DNA of 64,000 bases from Coleofasciculus sp. FACHB-1120 (GCF_014698845.1 NZ_JACJTV010000005.1:62001-126000), one strand, 5' to 3'; positions 34,192-43,964 are shown, counted from the first letter of the stretch. Made by a program: numbers and translations. Notes: generated from the sequence alone by a model not told the origin.

Positions 34192-36204
34192 GTGAGTTTG
34201 AGATGCCCCCACAATCATCAATTAAATGCCCTATTCAGAAAATGCCGCCCGTCTATTCGTACTAGTAGCACTTTCCTAGGATTAGTGACTGCGATCGCAA
34301 TCCCGTGGCTGGACGTTACGGCAATCCAGGCACAGCCTACAGTGGCTCAGGTTCCTCCGGATGAGCAGACGCAGATGTCACAAATGAATCGGTTGTATGT
34401 CAACCCCGCTGCGGGAAATGACAGCAATGGCACTGGAGACGAGCAGGAACCCTTCCAAAGTATTACTCATGCCTTGCAGGTCGCTCAGCCGAACACCGCC
34501 ATCGTACTGGCACCGGGTACCTACAGCACCGAGACGGGTGAAACCTTTCCTTTAAGACTCAAAGCTGGTGTGACGATTCAGGGCGATCGCGGCACCAAAG
34601 GGGAGAATATCGTCATCGTCGGCGGTGGTCAGTTCCTCAGTCGCTTCTTTGGCGGTCAAAATATCGCGATCGCTGGGGCAAATCAGGCGGGGTTGATGGG
34701 CGTCACGGTGACGAATCCGAATCCACGAGGTTACGGTCTTTGGATTGAATCCACCAGTCTGATGGTGGCGGATAACACCTTTACGGGAAGTAAGCATGAT
34801 GGAGTTGCCGTCACTGGCAACAGTGCCCCCAGCATTCGCAACAACTACTTCTATGAAAACGGGGGCAATGGGATTACGATTTACGGGACTTCCCGACCGG
34901 AAGTGCGGGAAAATGTCTTTGAAAATACGGGATTTGGCATTAGTATCGGTCATAATGCTGCCCCGCAGCTAATTGCCAATCGCATCAGTGGCAACAAAGA
35001 TGGGGTCGTCGTCGAAACCAAGGCAACACCCGTTCTCCGGAATAATATTATTGAAAACAACACTCGCTATGGGTTAGTGGCAGTTTCCCAAGCTCGTCCT
35101 GATTTAGGAACGGCTGGCGAACCGGGAGGCAATATTTTTCGTGCTAATGGTCTATTGGACATTAACACCAAGGCTTCAAGCCAGGAGATTCCTGCCTATG
35201 GGAATGAGATCACTGCCAAAACGGCAGGACGCATTGACCTAACAGGCATGGCAATCCCGCCCACCCCGCTTGTAGAGGCTCCCATTGCCAGCGGTCTTCT
35301 GAAACCGCTTCCCTCCGCTTCCCTGCCGCCACAGGAAGCCCTGGCACCGATTCAGCCACTAGCGAGGAATGGTGGAAGTTCTCAATCTTTGCCACGCCTC
35401 TCCAACCGCCCGAACTCAGAAATTTTAACTCCAGTACAATCGGCACCCACCGACAGCACTGGGATTAAAATTTCCGTTCAGCCGCCTGCCCCAACCTTCC
35501 AGGCAGCAAGAACGTCAGCTTATGGATTACCGACCTTGTCGCCACCAGTGCTGCCACCAGTGCTGCCACCAGTGCTGCCACCAGTAGTAGCGCCGGTGAT
35601 GCCGCCAATGGTGCCGCCGCAACAGCCTAGAGCGTCAGCGCCACCTTTCCCGACATCGCCTTTGCCCCAGACTGCACCCCTAGAAATTCCCGCACCGCCT
35701 CCGGTTGCCCGGTCGCCGCAGCCGACTTCCCGATCGCCCAGAGCGACCACATTACCGGCGCTCCCGGCGTCAGCTTCCACATTACCAGCACTCCCGCCTT
35801 CCGCCTCGTCTCAATCGTCGCCGGTTCCACCCCGGACTCTGGACTTCGGGGGGGCACCCCAGGAGCCTCTCCAAGCTTCGGCTTCCTCAGATTTGCTGCC
35901 AGTGCCAAGCTCTGATGTTCCTTTGGGGAATATCGGCAACAGTCGGGCGGCTAGTGGGAGAGTGCCTCGCCGATCTGGAGGTAGCCAACAGGCTCTAGGT
36001 TTGCGTTATCGGGTGGTGGTGGATGCCCAGAATTCGCGCCAAGAGGCTTTAGTGCGATCGCTCGCCCCGGATGCTTTCCGCACGCTCTCCAACGGTCGGA
36101 CGGTGATGCAGGCGGGAGCTTTTAGCACTCGCGATCGCGCTTTGGAAATGCAGCAAATGCTCACCAGTAAAGGTTTAGCAGCCACGATTGAGTCAAGGAA
36201 TTAA
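34192..36204 (+). CDS. exported beta-helix (DUF1565) protein with SPOR domain
   Basis: 670 residues. The GTG at 34192 has AGAGGAG seven bases upstream and gives a sensible signal peptide (hydrophobic TFLGLVTAIAIPWL), so it is preferred over a start at 34114. Residues about 75-345 are a right-handed parallel beta-helix of the DUF1565/pectate-lyase type: RLYVNPAAGNDSNGTGDEQE, TYSTETGETFPLRLKAGVTI and turns such as NNYFYENGGNGITIYG. A long Pro-rich linker with PPVLPPVLPP repeats follows, then a C-terminal SPOR domain (about 595-670: YRVVVDA, FRTLSNGRTVMQAGAFSTRD), which usually binds denuded peptidoglycan. A cell-envelope carbohydrate-binding or -cleaving role is inferred. Confidence 0.82.
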   Translation: MSLRCPHNHQLNALFRKCRPSIRTSSTFLGLVTAIAIPWLDVTAIQAQPTVAQVPPDEQTQMSQMNRLYVNPAAGNDSNGTGDEQEPFQSITHALQVAQPNTAIVLAPGTYSTETGETFPLRLKAGVTIQGDRGTKGENIVIVGGGQFLSRFFGGQNIAIAGANQAGLMGVTVTNPNPRGYGLWIESTSLMVADNTFTGSKHDGVAVTGNSAPSIRNNYFYENGGNGITIYGTSRPEVRENVFENTGFGISIGHNAAPQLIANRISGNKDGVVVETKATPVLRNNIIENNTRYGLVAVSQARPDLGTAGEPGGNIFRANGLLDINTKASSQEIPAYGNEITAKTAGRIDLTGMAIPPTPLVEAPIASGLLKPLPSASLPPQEALAPIQPLARNGGSSQSLPRLSNRPNSEILTPVQSAPTDSTGIKISVQPPAPTFQAARTSAYGLPTLSPPVLPPVLPPVLPPVVAPVMPPMVPPQQPRASAPPFPTSPLPQTAPLEIPAPPPVARSPQPTSRSPRATTLPALPASASTLPALPPSASSQSSPVPPRTLDFGGAPQEPLQASASSDLLPVPSSDVPLGNIGNSRAASGRVPRRSGGSQQALGLRYRVVVDAQNSRQEALVRSLAPDAFRTLSNGRTVMQAGAFSTRDRALEMQQMLTSKGLAATIESRN

Positions 36205-36324
36205 TATTTTTTGCCAGGATTCGATGGCGAGTTATCAGTTGCCATTAATCCCGGATGATTACCCACGACCGAATGCTCTACCATTGTTGATTTTGACCCG
36301 TAATCATTCTTAGCTCAGACCGCT

Positions 36325-36981
36325 ATGCCAAGAGATGAGTCGCTCTCTCGAAGCTTGATGCTAATTTGTTTTGGAACAGCGGTAGCGTTGTTCTCACTTT
36401 CTTGGCGGACAAGTTTTTCAAGGTTGACGACTGTCAGCTTGGAATCATCAATGGGAAGTCAGCGCAAGGTTACTAAGTTAGCGAGTTGGCAGCTTGGAGA
36501 CTTGTGGAGTTCCCATCAATCTTCAAGGTTTAGCCGCTCAACCGATCGGGAATATTCGATGTCCCAAAGCGCTGAGGCGGCATCTGCTTGGCAATCGCAT
36601 CTCGTTGTCGATTTGAGCGATCGCTTAGTTTATCTCTACCGTGACGATCGGTTGCAAGCCAGTTACCCCGTGGCGGTGGGGCAGTTGGGTTGGGAAACGC
36701 CTACGGGTTCGTTTCAAGTTTTGCAAATGAACCAAAATCCGGCGTGGCGTCAACCGATTACGGGTGAAGTCATCCCATCTGGGGCGAATGATAATCCCTT
36801 AGGCGATCGCTGGATTGGCTTTTGGTCAAATGGGCGTCATCAAATTGGGTTTCACGGCACCAACGAAGAACACCTGATCGGGCAGGCAGTCTCTCACGGC
36901 TGCTTGCGAATGCGAAATCAAGATATTCGGATGCTGTATCAGCAGGTCGCGAAAGGGACGCTAGTGCTAGTTCGCAGGTAG
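36325..36981 (+). CDS. L,D-transpeptidase (ErfK/YbiS/YkuD family)
   Basis: 218 residues. An N-terminal hydrophobic helix (LMLICFGTAVALFSLSW) acts as signal anchor. The YkuD domain starts at HLVVDLSDRLVYLYRDD and has PTGSFQVLQM, H177 in GFHGTNEE, and the catalytic SHGC(193)LRM with R195. It forms 3-3 cross-links in peptidoglycan or attaches proteins to it. Length is normal. It follows the SPOR protein on the same strand with 120 bases between and ends in a hairpin shared with the convergent comFB-like gene. Confidence 0.9.
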   Translation: MPRDESLSRSLMLICFGTAVALFSLSWRTSFSRLTTVSLESSMGSQRKVTKLASWQLGDLWSSHQSSRFSRSTDREYSMSQSAEAASAWQSHLVVDLSDRLVYLYRDDRLQASYPVAVGQLGWETPTGSFQVLQMNQNPAWRQPITGEVIPSGANDNPLGDRWIGFWSNGRHQIGFHGTNEEHLIGQAVSHGCLRMRNQDIRMLYQQVAKGTLVLVRR

Positions 36982-36990
36982 GGGGGAAAA

Positions 36991-37027
36991 GTTTTGAGTT
37001 TCGAGTTTTGAATTAATCACTCAAAAC
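36991..37027. terminator. inverted ACTCAAA-type repeats between convergent genes
   Basis: GTTTTGAGT (36991-36999) pairs with ACTCAAAAC (37019-37027). Units of the ACTCAAA heptamer in opposite orientation make the stem, so a repeat has probably been recruited as terminator. Confidence 0.6.
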
Positions 37028-37055
37028 TCAAAATTCATCATTCATAACTCTTCCA

Positions 37056-37613
37056 TTATTCGTTTCTATAGTTACTCGATTGGGGTTCAAAGCTGGGTGC
37101 GTAGGTTTGTAATAAGGAACTCACCTGCTTGAACACGTCGCTGTCGTTAGCCTTGCTGAGAGCTTGCCGTTCTGGGAAAAATTCGGGACGATCCAGATTT
37201 CGGGCGATCGCTTCACTCACTTGCTGGGTAATTAGCTCTTGGAGTTCATCCTTTGCCCGCATCCGCTGATAGCTAGCACCTTCCTCCGTCGTCGCATACA
37301 GCGGAGGCAAGCGATTGAGCGCATAGGCGGCAATATCACCGACATCCAGAACGCGATCGCTCGTCGCCTCTATTTCTGCGACTCTAGCGATCGCTTCCGT
37401 TAATACCAACTCTTCCATGACATTGATGAACTGTTTTCGAGGAACTGCAACCACTTCCCCAGTTAACAGTGCGCCCATCAGACGGTCTAGAGCCATGTAT
37501 TCTTCAATTGAAAGCTCAGAAGCCGTGTCACAGATGCGCCCCACCTCTGCTTCCATCGCTGGCGTCAGATAACCATCCTGCAGGGCTTGTTCAACAATTT
37601 TTTCAATACTCAT
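37056..37613 (-). CDS. ComFB-domain protein (possible c-di-GMP receptor)
   Basis: 185 residues. The centre carries the late-competence ComFB pattern: FINVMEELVLTEAIARVAEI, VLDVGDIAAYALNRLPPLYA, and EGASYQRMRAKDELQELITQ. In Bacillus ComFB is a small protein of unknown role. Cyanobacterial homologues (CdgR type) have been shown to bind c-di-GMP and to influence motility, competence or cell size. The extra N-terminal about 65 residues are helical. Cytoplasmic. Its neighbours are cell-wall enzymes, with no operon partner. Confidence 0.8.
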   Translation of the reverse strand: MSIEKIVEQALQDGYLTPAMEAEVGRICDTASELSIEEYMALDRLMGALLTGEVVAVPRKQFINVMEELVLTEAIARVAEIEATSDRVLDVGDIAAYALNRLPPLYATTEEGASYQRMRAKDELQELITQQVSEAIARNLDRPEFFPERQALSKANDSDVFKQVSSLLQTYAPSFEPQSSNYRNE

Positions 37614-38114
37614 CTAAAAATCCTGCTGGATACCCCATCCAAACTGTTTTGGTTGGCTAGGAAAGCGAGGCAGGGATTACCGCTTCCCTAAAAGTGCTTG
37701 CCCGTCCCGTTTCTCAGCGTTGATACGCCTTCAACGAAGCCGAAACCTGCGTTGATGTCTTTTCGCCCATGCCCACTCATCTATCCTGGCATAACCAGCG
37801 CCTCAAATACGCAAAACTACGCAGGCTTAACATCAGTCGGTTATCAAACCAACAAAATGGCTTTGATAGTGGGAATTTTTGGGATTTTTCCCATCGGCTA
37901 TTCAACATTTGCGTAGCCCAGATGACTATCTACAACCCCCGCCCGCAAAGCTTTCGCTTCGGAAAAGCCTACAACGGCTCCCGGTGGGTTAGTGGAAAGC
38001 ATCGAAAAATGCTTCGCAATCTCGTTTCGTAGAGGCAACCCTGCCACAATCTTTCCTCAATACAACACCAAATACATGAAAACCTCAAGAAATTCATTAA
38101 AACTTTAAAAAGCC
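37614..38114. other. spacer, about 500 bases
   Basis: Two overlapping open frames (37698-37916 and 37769-38032, plus strand) encode sequences without recognisable motifs and are not called. No repeat array or RNA is seen. Confidence 0.4.
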
Positions 38115-39065
38115 TCATTCAACCCCTTGAGTTCGCCAAGGTACTGGGTCAACAGAAAGACTATTTACATACAATCCCCAGTGTAAGTGAGGACCCGTTG
38201 AAGCTCCCGTCGAACCAATTGCCCCAATCACCTGTCCCGCTTTTACAAAATCCCCTTCCTTGACATCAATCCGGCTCAAGTGCATAAAAATGCTGGTGAC
38301 GCCTTGACCGTGATCGACCCCAATGACATTTCCGTGAACTCGGAAACCCTGAGCAACCCGTCCCACCAGCGCTACTCGTCCCGATGCCGGTGCCGTTACT
38401 GGCGAACCATACCCGCCCGCGTAGTCAACCCCACGATGGTAGTAGTCATTTGCAAATTTGCCATTGTAGTAACGGCGAACTCCGTAAATACTGGTGATCC
38501 TGCCTCGGTTCGGTTTGAGAAAAGGACCATTCCAGAACTTTTGCGGTGTCACCAATTTTTTAAAAGCGGCTACGCGATCGAGTTCAAATTGAGTTGCTGA
38601 TTGTCCGGCTTTTCCGGGGGGTAGTGTAATCCGTTGCACGGGGAAATTGCGCTTTCGCAATGGCAGCGATAGGTTTTTGACTTCCCCATCCCCAGCAACC
38701 CGAATTTGTAGCGTTCCCGGTTTGTCTAAAGGCGTTGTCGGTAGCAAGACTCGAAAGCGATTTTGACCGAGGGAAAACGCCCGGTAAGTCTTCTGTTTGA
38801 AAGAAACCGTGGGACTCTGCGAACTAGGGGAGTCCGTCTGAATCACGACCGAGAGCGTATCCCCAAGCTGGGGATTGGTGGGTGCTACCTGTACCTGCAA
38901 AGCTTCGACAGGAAAAGCAGTAGAAACTAAAAAAGCAAAAGGCAACAGAAACAATTCTTTGTTTGTACGGTTGTTTGTACGGTTCGCTTTGGACTTTTGA
39001 CTGGACAAGAGTGTAGAAACCAGTCGCCGGTCATGGTGAGATTGAAGCAGAGTCTTATGCGACAT
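38115..39065 (-). CDS. M23 family metallopeptidase
   Basis: 316 residues from the ATG at 39065; GTG at 39068 and TTG at 39074 are alternatives, the last with GGAG close by. A signal-anchor region (ELFLLPFAFLVSTAFPVEAL) is followed by an Ig-like beta domain (VQVAPTNPQLGDTLSVVI) and the LytM/M23 domain: YYHRGVDYAGG (zinc His and Asp), VHGNVIGVDHG, FMHLSRIDV and GPHLHWGLYVN (HxH). Active-site residues are all present, so it is likely an active peptidoglycan endopeptidase in the periplasm. Confidence 0.88.
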   Translation of the reverse strand: MSHKTLLQSHHDRRLVSTLLSSQKSKANRTNNRTNKELFLLPFAFLVSTAFPVEALQVQVAPTNPQLGDTLSVVIQTDSPSSQSPTVSFKQKTYRAFSLGQNRFRVLLPTTPLDKPGTLQIRVAGDGEVKNLSLPLRKRNFPVQRITLPPGKAGQSATQFELDRVAAFKKLVTPQKFWNGPFLKPNRGRITSIYGVRRYYNGKFANDYYHRGVDYAGGYGSPVTAPASGRVALVGRVAQGFRVHGNVIGVDHGQGVTSIFMHLSRIDVKEGDFVKAGQVIGAIGSTGASTGPHLHWGLYVNSLSVDPVPWRTQGVE

Positions 39066-39303
39066 CACGGGCAATTTTCTCCGAGCCAGTAATTGACAAA
39101 GCGTCTATGACTTTGTCTATAACCTTTATTACTAGCGGATAGACTATCACCCTGCCTCGACTGTTTCCACCGCCTTCCCTCAATTGATCCCAGTTGCCCG
39201 ATCGGAAACCTGAGGCAATTGCAGTAGCACAGTCCAGAAACTCTGTATCCTAAAGTATCCTAAAGTTTATATACCTTTATACTTGTTCTCATAAAACAAA
39301 CTT

Positions 39304-41640
39304 GTGCAAGAAGACTTTAGACTGATTGTTGACTTAGTATCCGTTCTGGCAGCAGCAGCCGTCGGTGGAGTGGTGTCAGCGCTGCTGCGGCAACCTGCGT
39401 TACTGGGCTATATCGTCGGGGGAATCGTCGTTGGGCCTGCGGGGTTAGGACTGATTAAAGAATTGATTCAGATAGAAACCCTGGCTCAATTTGGCGTCGC
39501 CTTTTTGTTGTTCGCCTTGGGCGTTGAGTTTTCGTTTGCGGAATTAAAAAAAGTTAAAGGCATCGCCTTAGGCGGTGGCGGACTACAGATTGCCCTGACA
39601 ATTGGGGTCACGGTTGCAGTCTGTGGAATCACGGGAGCTTGGGATACCTTACCAGCGAAGGGCGTCTTCCTGGGGGCAATTCTGTCTTTGTCTTCAACCG
39701 CGATTGTCTTTAAGTGTCTGATGGAGCGAAATGAGACGGGAACGCCTCACGCTCAGGTGATGCTGGGGATTTTGGTGGTACAGGATCTGGCATTGGGATT
39801 GATGCTAGCTGTCTTGCCAGCGCTGGATCAACCGCCAGAAGCGATTGGCAAGGCTGTGGCTTTAGCGCTGTTACAAATCGGATTATTTGCGGCTGGGGCT
39901 GTGGCAGCAGGCATCTGGGTGATTCCTCCCTTGCTGCGCCTCCTGGCTCGAACAGAAAGCCGGGAGTTGTTTCTGTTGGGCGTGGTGGCGCTGTGTTTGG
40001 GGATTGCGTTGCTCACAGAGGCTATGGGTCTTTCAATTGAAATGGGGGCATTTGTCGCCGGTTTAATGATTTCGGAGGTGGAATACGCTGACCAAACCCT
40101 GAGTTATGTGGAGCCGTTGCGGGATGTGTTTGCGGCGCTGTTTTTTGCGGCGATTGGGATGCTCATCGATCCGATGTTCTTGTGGAACAACCTAGAGTTA
40201 ATTCTGGGGCTAGTTTTGCTGGTTTTTGTCGGCAAGTTTTTGATTGTGACGCCGATTGTCAGAGCATTTGGCTATCCGCTGAAAACTGCTGTAATTGCTG
40301 GGTTGGGGTTAGCTCAAATTGGAGAATTTTCGTTTGTTCTTGCCAGTGAGGGACAAGCTTTGGGGTTGGTTTCTCGGCGGGTTTACTTGCTGATTTTGGG
40401 CACGACTGCCGTGACGCTGGTACTGACGCCTTTTGTGATGCGGCTGGTGCCAAAATTGTTGGAGTTGCCTTGGCTGAAGCCGTACTTAGATCCGGTGGAT
40501 GACCCGATGGAAGTGGCGGTAGACTTGCCTTTGCAAAATCATGTGGTGGTCTGCGGTTATGGACGGGTGGGACGAAATCTGATCAAACTGGTGCAGGAGC
40601 ATAACTATCCGGTGGTGGTGATTGACCAGTCTGAAAGTCGGATTCAGCAGTTAAGAGAAGCAGAAGTTTCTTATGTTTATGGCAATGCGGTAAGTTTGCA
40701 CGTTCTGGAAGCTGCGGGGGTAGATAAGGCGAAGGGGATGGCGATCGCGCTTCCCGATCCGATGAGTACCCGCCTTTGCCTCAAACGCGCATTAGAATTG
40801 GCTCCGGATCTGGATATTGTCGTTCGCGCTAACCACAACAACGATATCGAACTGCTTTATCAGTTGGGGGCGCGAGAGGTGGTGCAACCGGAGTTTGAAG
40901 CCAGTTTGGAATTGGCGGCGCATCTATTAGCGGGTAGTGGATTGCCGACATGGCAGATCCAGAAGGAAATGCAGCAAATTCGCAATAGCCATTACCTGGC
41001 ACTGCGTCCAGAGCGATCGCCTTCGGAGATTGCTCATGACTTACAAATTGCCACTGCTGAAATGAATAGTAAGTGGTATTCCCTACCGCCCAACTCTCCT
41101 CTGATTGGGATGACGCTACAGGAGACGGATATGCGTCGATTGACGGGTGTCACGTTGATGGCAATTCGGCGAAATGGCGGGGAAGAAGTGGACTATCCAG
41201 ACAAGCAAACTTCTCTGCAAGCGGGCGATCGCCTCTTGGTGGTGGGAGAATCCAACGAACAAGCTGCCTTTAATCAACTGGCAAACGGTGAAGTGGCAAT
41301 CCCAAGCCAAACTGCTCCGTGTCAGTGGTTGCAGGTTCCAGAGGGCAGCCCAGCTGCCGGAAAACCGCTCTCCGAACTGCATATGCGCCGCCAGTACGGG
41401 GTGCAAGTGCAAGCAATTCGGCGAGATGGGAAGTTCATCCGCTTTCCGGGGGGCGACACCGAGCTGCAAGCGGGCGATCAGCTGCTCTTATGCGGTGGCA
41501 GTTTTCCCCTCAATCAAGTGCAACAGTTGTTGGCACCCGAATCTGAGCCTCCTGTTTTCCCGGTGCCTACGTTCCAGGTGCCGGTGAGCGAAGCAATGCC
41601 AGATTATCTTCCATCCGATCATCAGCGAACAGGCGAATAA
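39304..41640 (+). CDS. Kef-type cation:proton antiporter with TrkA domains
   Basis: 778 residues starting with GTG. Residues 1-390 form about 12 membrane helices of the CPA2/Na-H exchanger fold (LGYIVGGIVVGPAGLGLI, LFALGVEFSF, SLSSTAIVFK, GLAQIGEFSFVLAS). A TrkA-N/RCK NAD-binding domain follows (VVVCGYGRVGRNLIKLV, about 415-540), then two TrkA-C domains (about 575-655 and 665-745), each ending in a D/LQAGD-L-V/LCG motif. It probably exports K+ in exchange for H+ under nucleotide control. Two TrkA-C copies in series are more than in E. coli KefB/C. Confidence 0.9.
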   Translation: MQEDFRLIVDLVSVLAAAAVGGVVSALLRQPALLGYIVGGIVVGPAGLGLIKELIQIETLAQFGVAFLLFALGVEFSFAELKKVKGIALGGGGLQIALTIGVTVAVCGITGAWDTLPAKGVFLGAILSLSSTAIVFKCLMERNETGTPHAQVMLGILVVQDLALGLMLAVLPALDQPPEAIGKAVALALLQIGLFAAGAVAAGIWVIPPLLRLLARTESRELFLLGVVALCLGIALLTEAMGLSIEMGAFVAGLMISEVEYADQTLSYVEPLRDVFAALFFAAIGMLIDPMFLWNNLELILGLVLLVFVGKFLIVTPIVRAFGYPLKTAVIAGLGLAQIGEFSFVLASEGQALGLVSRRVYLLILGTTAVTLVLTPFVMRLVPKLLELPWLKPYLDPVDDPMEVAVDLPLQNHVVVCGYGRVGRNLIKLVQEHNYPVVVIDQSESRIQQLREAEVSYVYGNAVSLHVLEAAGVDKAKGMAIALPDPMSTRLCLKRALELAPDLDIVVRANHNNDIELLYQLGAREVVQPEFEASLELAAHLLAGSGLPTWQIQKEMQQIRNSHYLALRPERSPSEIAHDLQIATAEMNSKWYSLPPNSPLIGMTLQETDMRRLTGVTLMAIRRNGGEEVDYPDKQTSLQAGDRLLVVGESNEQAAFNQLANGEVAIPSQTAPCQWLQVPEGSPAAGKPLSELHMRRQYGVQVQAIRRDGKFIRFPGGDTELQAGDQLLLCGGSFPLNQVQQLLAPESEPPVFPVPTFQVPVSEAMPDYLPSDHQRTGE

Positions 41641-41649
41641 AGGGAATTG

Positions 41650-41693
41650 ATAATTGGGGAAAAAGTGATTGCCGATTCCTGATTACCAATTAT
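41650..41693. terminator. AT-rich inverted repeat between antiporter gene and hfq
   Basis: ATAATTGG (41650-41657) pairs with CCAATTAT (41686-41693), which overlaps the hfq stop codon. A weak convergent terminator built from ATTACCA-type repeat units. Confidence 0.45.
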
Positions 41694-41902
41694 TTTGGCT
41701 TCACATAAGCGATCGCGTGTCGCCAAACCAGCGTTTGCTGATTCGATTCATCTTGTAGACAAATACAGTTCTGATCTTGCCAACGCAGTTTACCAACGAG
41801 TACATCGTTCGTGAGGAGTTTCAGTTCAACCCTTTGTCCCTCTTTCACAAATGTTTGGACGAGACGAGTGCTTGGTAAGCCTGTTTCCAGTTCAGTTGTC
41901 AT
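41690..41902 (-). CDS. hfq: cyanobacterial-type Hfq RNA-binding protein
   Basis: 70 residues, an Sm-fold protein: RLVQTFVKEGQRVELKLLTN (Sm1), LVGKLRWQDQNCICLQDE and TLVWRHAIAYVKPK (Sm2). Cyanobacterial Hfq differs from the E. coli type in its RNA-binding residues and binds the pilus ATPase PilB in Synechocystis, affecting motility and DNA uptake. The gene is divergent from dapF, a pairing I know from other cyanobacteria. Length is normal for the group. Confidence 0.85.
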   Translation of the reverse strand: MTTELETGLPSTRLVQTFVKEGQRVELKLLTNDVLVGKLRWQDQNCICLQDESNQQTLVWRHAIAYVKPK

Positions 41903-42018
41903 GATGCAAGATTTTTCCTAATGCGAATTGCCAGATTTAAGGATTAAAGGACTGCCATTAACCATTACCCATTCCATAGTTTATGCTAATCGAAAATTGC
42001 GAATCGAAGGATTGCTAA

Positions 42019-42858
42019 ATGGGAATCGAGTTTACGAAGTATCACGGACTGGGCAACGATTTCATTCTGATTGACAATCGTTCCTCATCAGAACCCCAGG
42101 TAACGCCAGAACAAGCGGTCAAGTTTTGCGATCGCCACTTTGGCATTGGTGCCGACGGGGTGATTTTTGCCATGCCGGGACAAGATGGCACCGACTACAC
42201 CATGCGGATTTTCAACTCCGATGGTTCCGAACCGGAAATGTGCGGCAATGGCATTCGCTGTTTAGGCAAATTTCTCGCTGATTTAGAAGGGAAATCTACT
42301 CAAGAAATTCAATATCGGATTCATACCCTGGCGGGTGTCATGACACCGCACATCAAGCCGGATGGGAAAGTTACCGTCGATATGGGAATGCCGGGACTAC
42401 TAGCCGAGGAAATTCCCACAACGCTTGGTGCCCCCAACGAGAAAGTAATCGCTCAACCTTTAGAAGTCGCTGATGCTACTTGGTTGGTCACTTGTGTCAG
42501 TATGGGGAATCCTCACTGCATCACGTTTGTGGAGGATGTTGCCGCGATTCCCTTAGAAAACATTGGTCCCCAGTTCGAGCATCATCCCGTTTTTCCCAAG
42601 CGGACGAACACCGAGTTTATTCAAGTGGTGCGCCCGGATTACCTGAAAATGCGGGTCTGGGAACGCGGCGCGGGAATCACTTTAGCTTGCGGCACGGGTG
42701 CTTGTGCGACTGTGGTCGCTGGAGTGTTGACCGGAAAGAGCGATCGCATCGCCACCGTTGAATTACCCGGCGGCTGTTTAGAAATCGAATGGTCGGAAAT
42801 CGACCAGCGAGTTTACATGACAGGGCCAGCGGAGCGCGTATTCGCAGGTCAGATATAA
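42019..42858 (+). CDS. dapF: diaminopimelate epimerase
   Basis: 279 residues. It interconverts LL- and meso-diaminopimelate for lysine and peptidoglycan. Catalytic cysteines sit in [16 protein letters not shown] and in [14 protein letters not shown]. Also visible are [14 protein letters not shown] at the N-terminus, [10 protein letters not shown] and NTEFIQVV. The length is typical. The ATG at 42019 follows a HIP1-poor, AT-rich leader shared with divergent hfq. A decayed copy of its 3' end lies beyond the next gene. Confidence 0.95.
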   Translation: MGIEFTKYHGLGNDFILIDNRSSSEPQVTPEQAVKFCDRHFGIGADGVIFAMPGQDGTDYTMRIFNSDGSEPEMCGNGIRCLGKFLADLEGKSTQEIQYRIHTLAGVMTPHIKPDGKVTVDMGMPGLLAEEIPTTLGAPNEKVIAQPLEVADATWLVTCVSMGNPHCITFVEDVAAIPLENIGPQFEHHPVFPKRTNTEFIQVVRPDYLKMRVWERGAGITLACGTGACATVVAGVLTGKSDRIATVELPGGCLEIEWSEIDQRVYMTGPAERVFAGQI

Positions 42859-43002
42859 TCCGATGTGCTTTTTCTTAGCCTTTCGATAAATGGGGATTGG
42901 GGGAGCAAAACTCGAACGGCTCTGTTGGTTTGATTCCCCTAGTCCCTCGTTCAATTGCCGGGAATTACACTGTAAAGTTGCACATCGCGCGATCTAGCAA
43001 AA

Positions 43003-43773
43003 ATGCAAAAGCAGCCAGAAAAGGCTCCCCGACTCATCACCATCTCCGTCAGCCATTACTGCGAAAAAGCACGATGGGCATTAGAACGGCTTGAGGTTCC
43101 CTACATTGAAGAACGCCATATACCGCTTTTTCATCGGCTAGCCACCCGCAAAAGTGGCGGCGGGCAAACGACTCCGGTTCTGGTGACGGAAGCGGGTACT
43201 TTGAGCGATTCTTCGGACATCTTGCAGTATCTAGATGGCATGACGGCTGAAAGTACAAAGTTTTACCCAGCCGATCCCAAGCTGCGCCGCGAGGTGGAAA
43301 AACTCGAAGATTTATTTAACAAGCAGCTCGGTCCCAGCATCCGTCTTTGGGCGTACTTTTATTTGTTAGATAATCGCCAGTTGATGCGGAGGCTGTGGTG
43401 CGATGGTGTAGCCCCAATTGAGCAGGCGTTATTTCCAATTGTCTTTCCGTTGATTCGCGAGGCGGCACGGCGAGGCTACAATATCACGGCAGAATCGTCA
43501 GCCAGCGCCCACGACAAGATTAAACGCATCTTCGAGAACGTCAATGCGCGGTTGGCGGATGGGCGTTCCTACTTAGTTGGCGATCGCTTCTCCGCAGCAG
43601 ACCTCACTTTTGCCTGTCTCGCGGCTCCGGCTGTACTGCCTGCCGAGTATGGGGCGAGTCTGCCCCACTTAGATGAGTTACCGGATGAAATTGCAGGGGC
43701 AATTAAAGAGTTACGGGAAACCCCGGCTGGAGCTTATATCTTGCGCCTGTTCCGTGAAGAACGCCAGCGGTAA
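43003..43773 (+). CDS. glutathione S-transferase family protein
   Basis: 256 residues. The thioredoxin-like N-terminal domain contains SVSHYCEKARWALERLEVPY, where S and C are candidate catalytic residues, then TTPVLVTEAGTLSDSSDILQ (cis-Pro and glutathione Glu/Ser site). The helical C-terminal domain has YLVGDRFSAADLTFACLAAP, the N-capping motif of GSTs. Cytoplasmic detoxification or redox role. It lies between dapF and a remnant of dapF's 3' end, so it may have been carried or trapped by a duplication. Confidence 0.87.
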   Translation: MQKQPEKAPRLITISVSHYCEKARWALERLEVPYIEERHIPLFHRLATRKSGGGQTTPVLVTEAGTLSDSSDILQYLDGMTAESTKFYPADPKLRREVEKLEDLFNKQLGPSIRLWAYFYLLDNRQLMRRLWCDGVAPIEQALFPIVFPLIREAARRGYNITAESSASAHDKIKRIFENVNARLADGRSYLVGDRFSAADLTFACLAAPAVLPAEYGASLPHLDELPDEIAGAIKELRETPAGAYILRLFREERQR

Positions 43774-43810
43774 TAGTTCGTTGCAACAGAGAGTGGGAAA
43801 GTGAAAGTGG

Positions 43811-43902
43811 AAAGCGATCGCATCCTCACGGTTGAACTAACCGGCGGCTTGGAAATCGCAGGGTCATAAACAGACCAGCCTGTTCGCAGGCAAAATCTAA
43901 TC
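43811..43902 (+). pseudogene. decayed copy of the dapF 3' end
   Basis: The segment repeats the end of dapF (42735-42861) with gaps and substitutions: AGCGATCGCATC, GTTGAA, CCGGCGGCT, GAAATCG, GACCAG and TTCGCAGG appear in the same order. It can be read in pieces as TVEL-GG-LEI and LFAGKI followed by a stop, against [13 protein letters not shown] and VFAGQI in dapF. It contains an internal stop and has no 5' part. Confidence 0.75.
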
Positions 43903-43964
43903 GCTATGTAACATCGAACCTTGAAAACGGGAACCTTAAATTAGGTCAACCCAAAGGAATTGTG

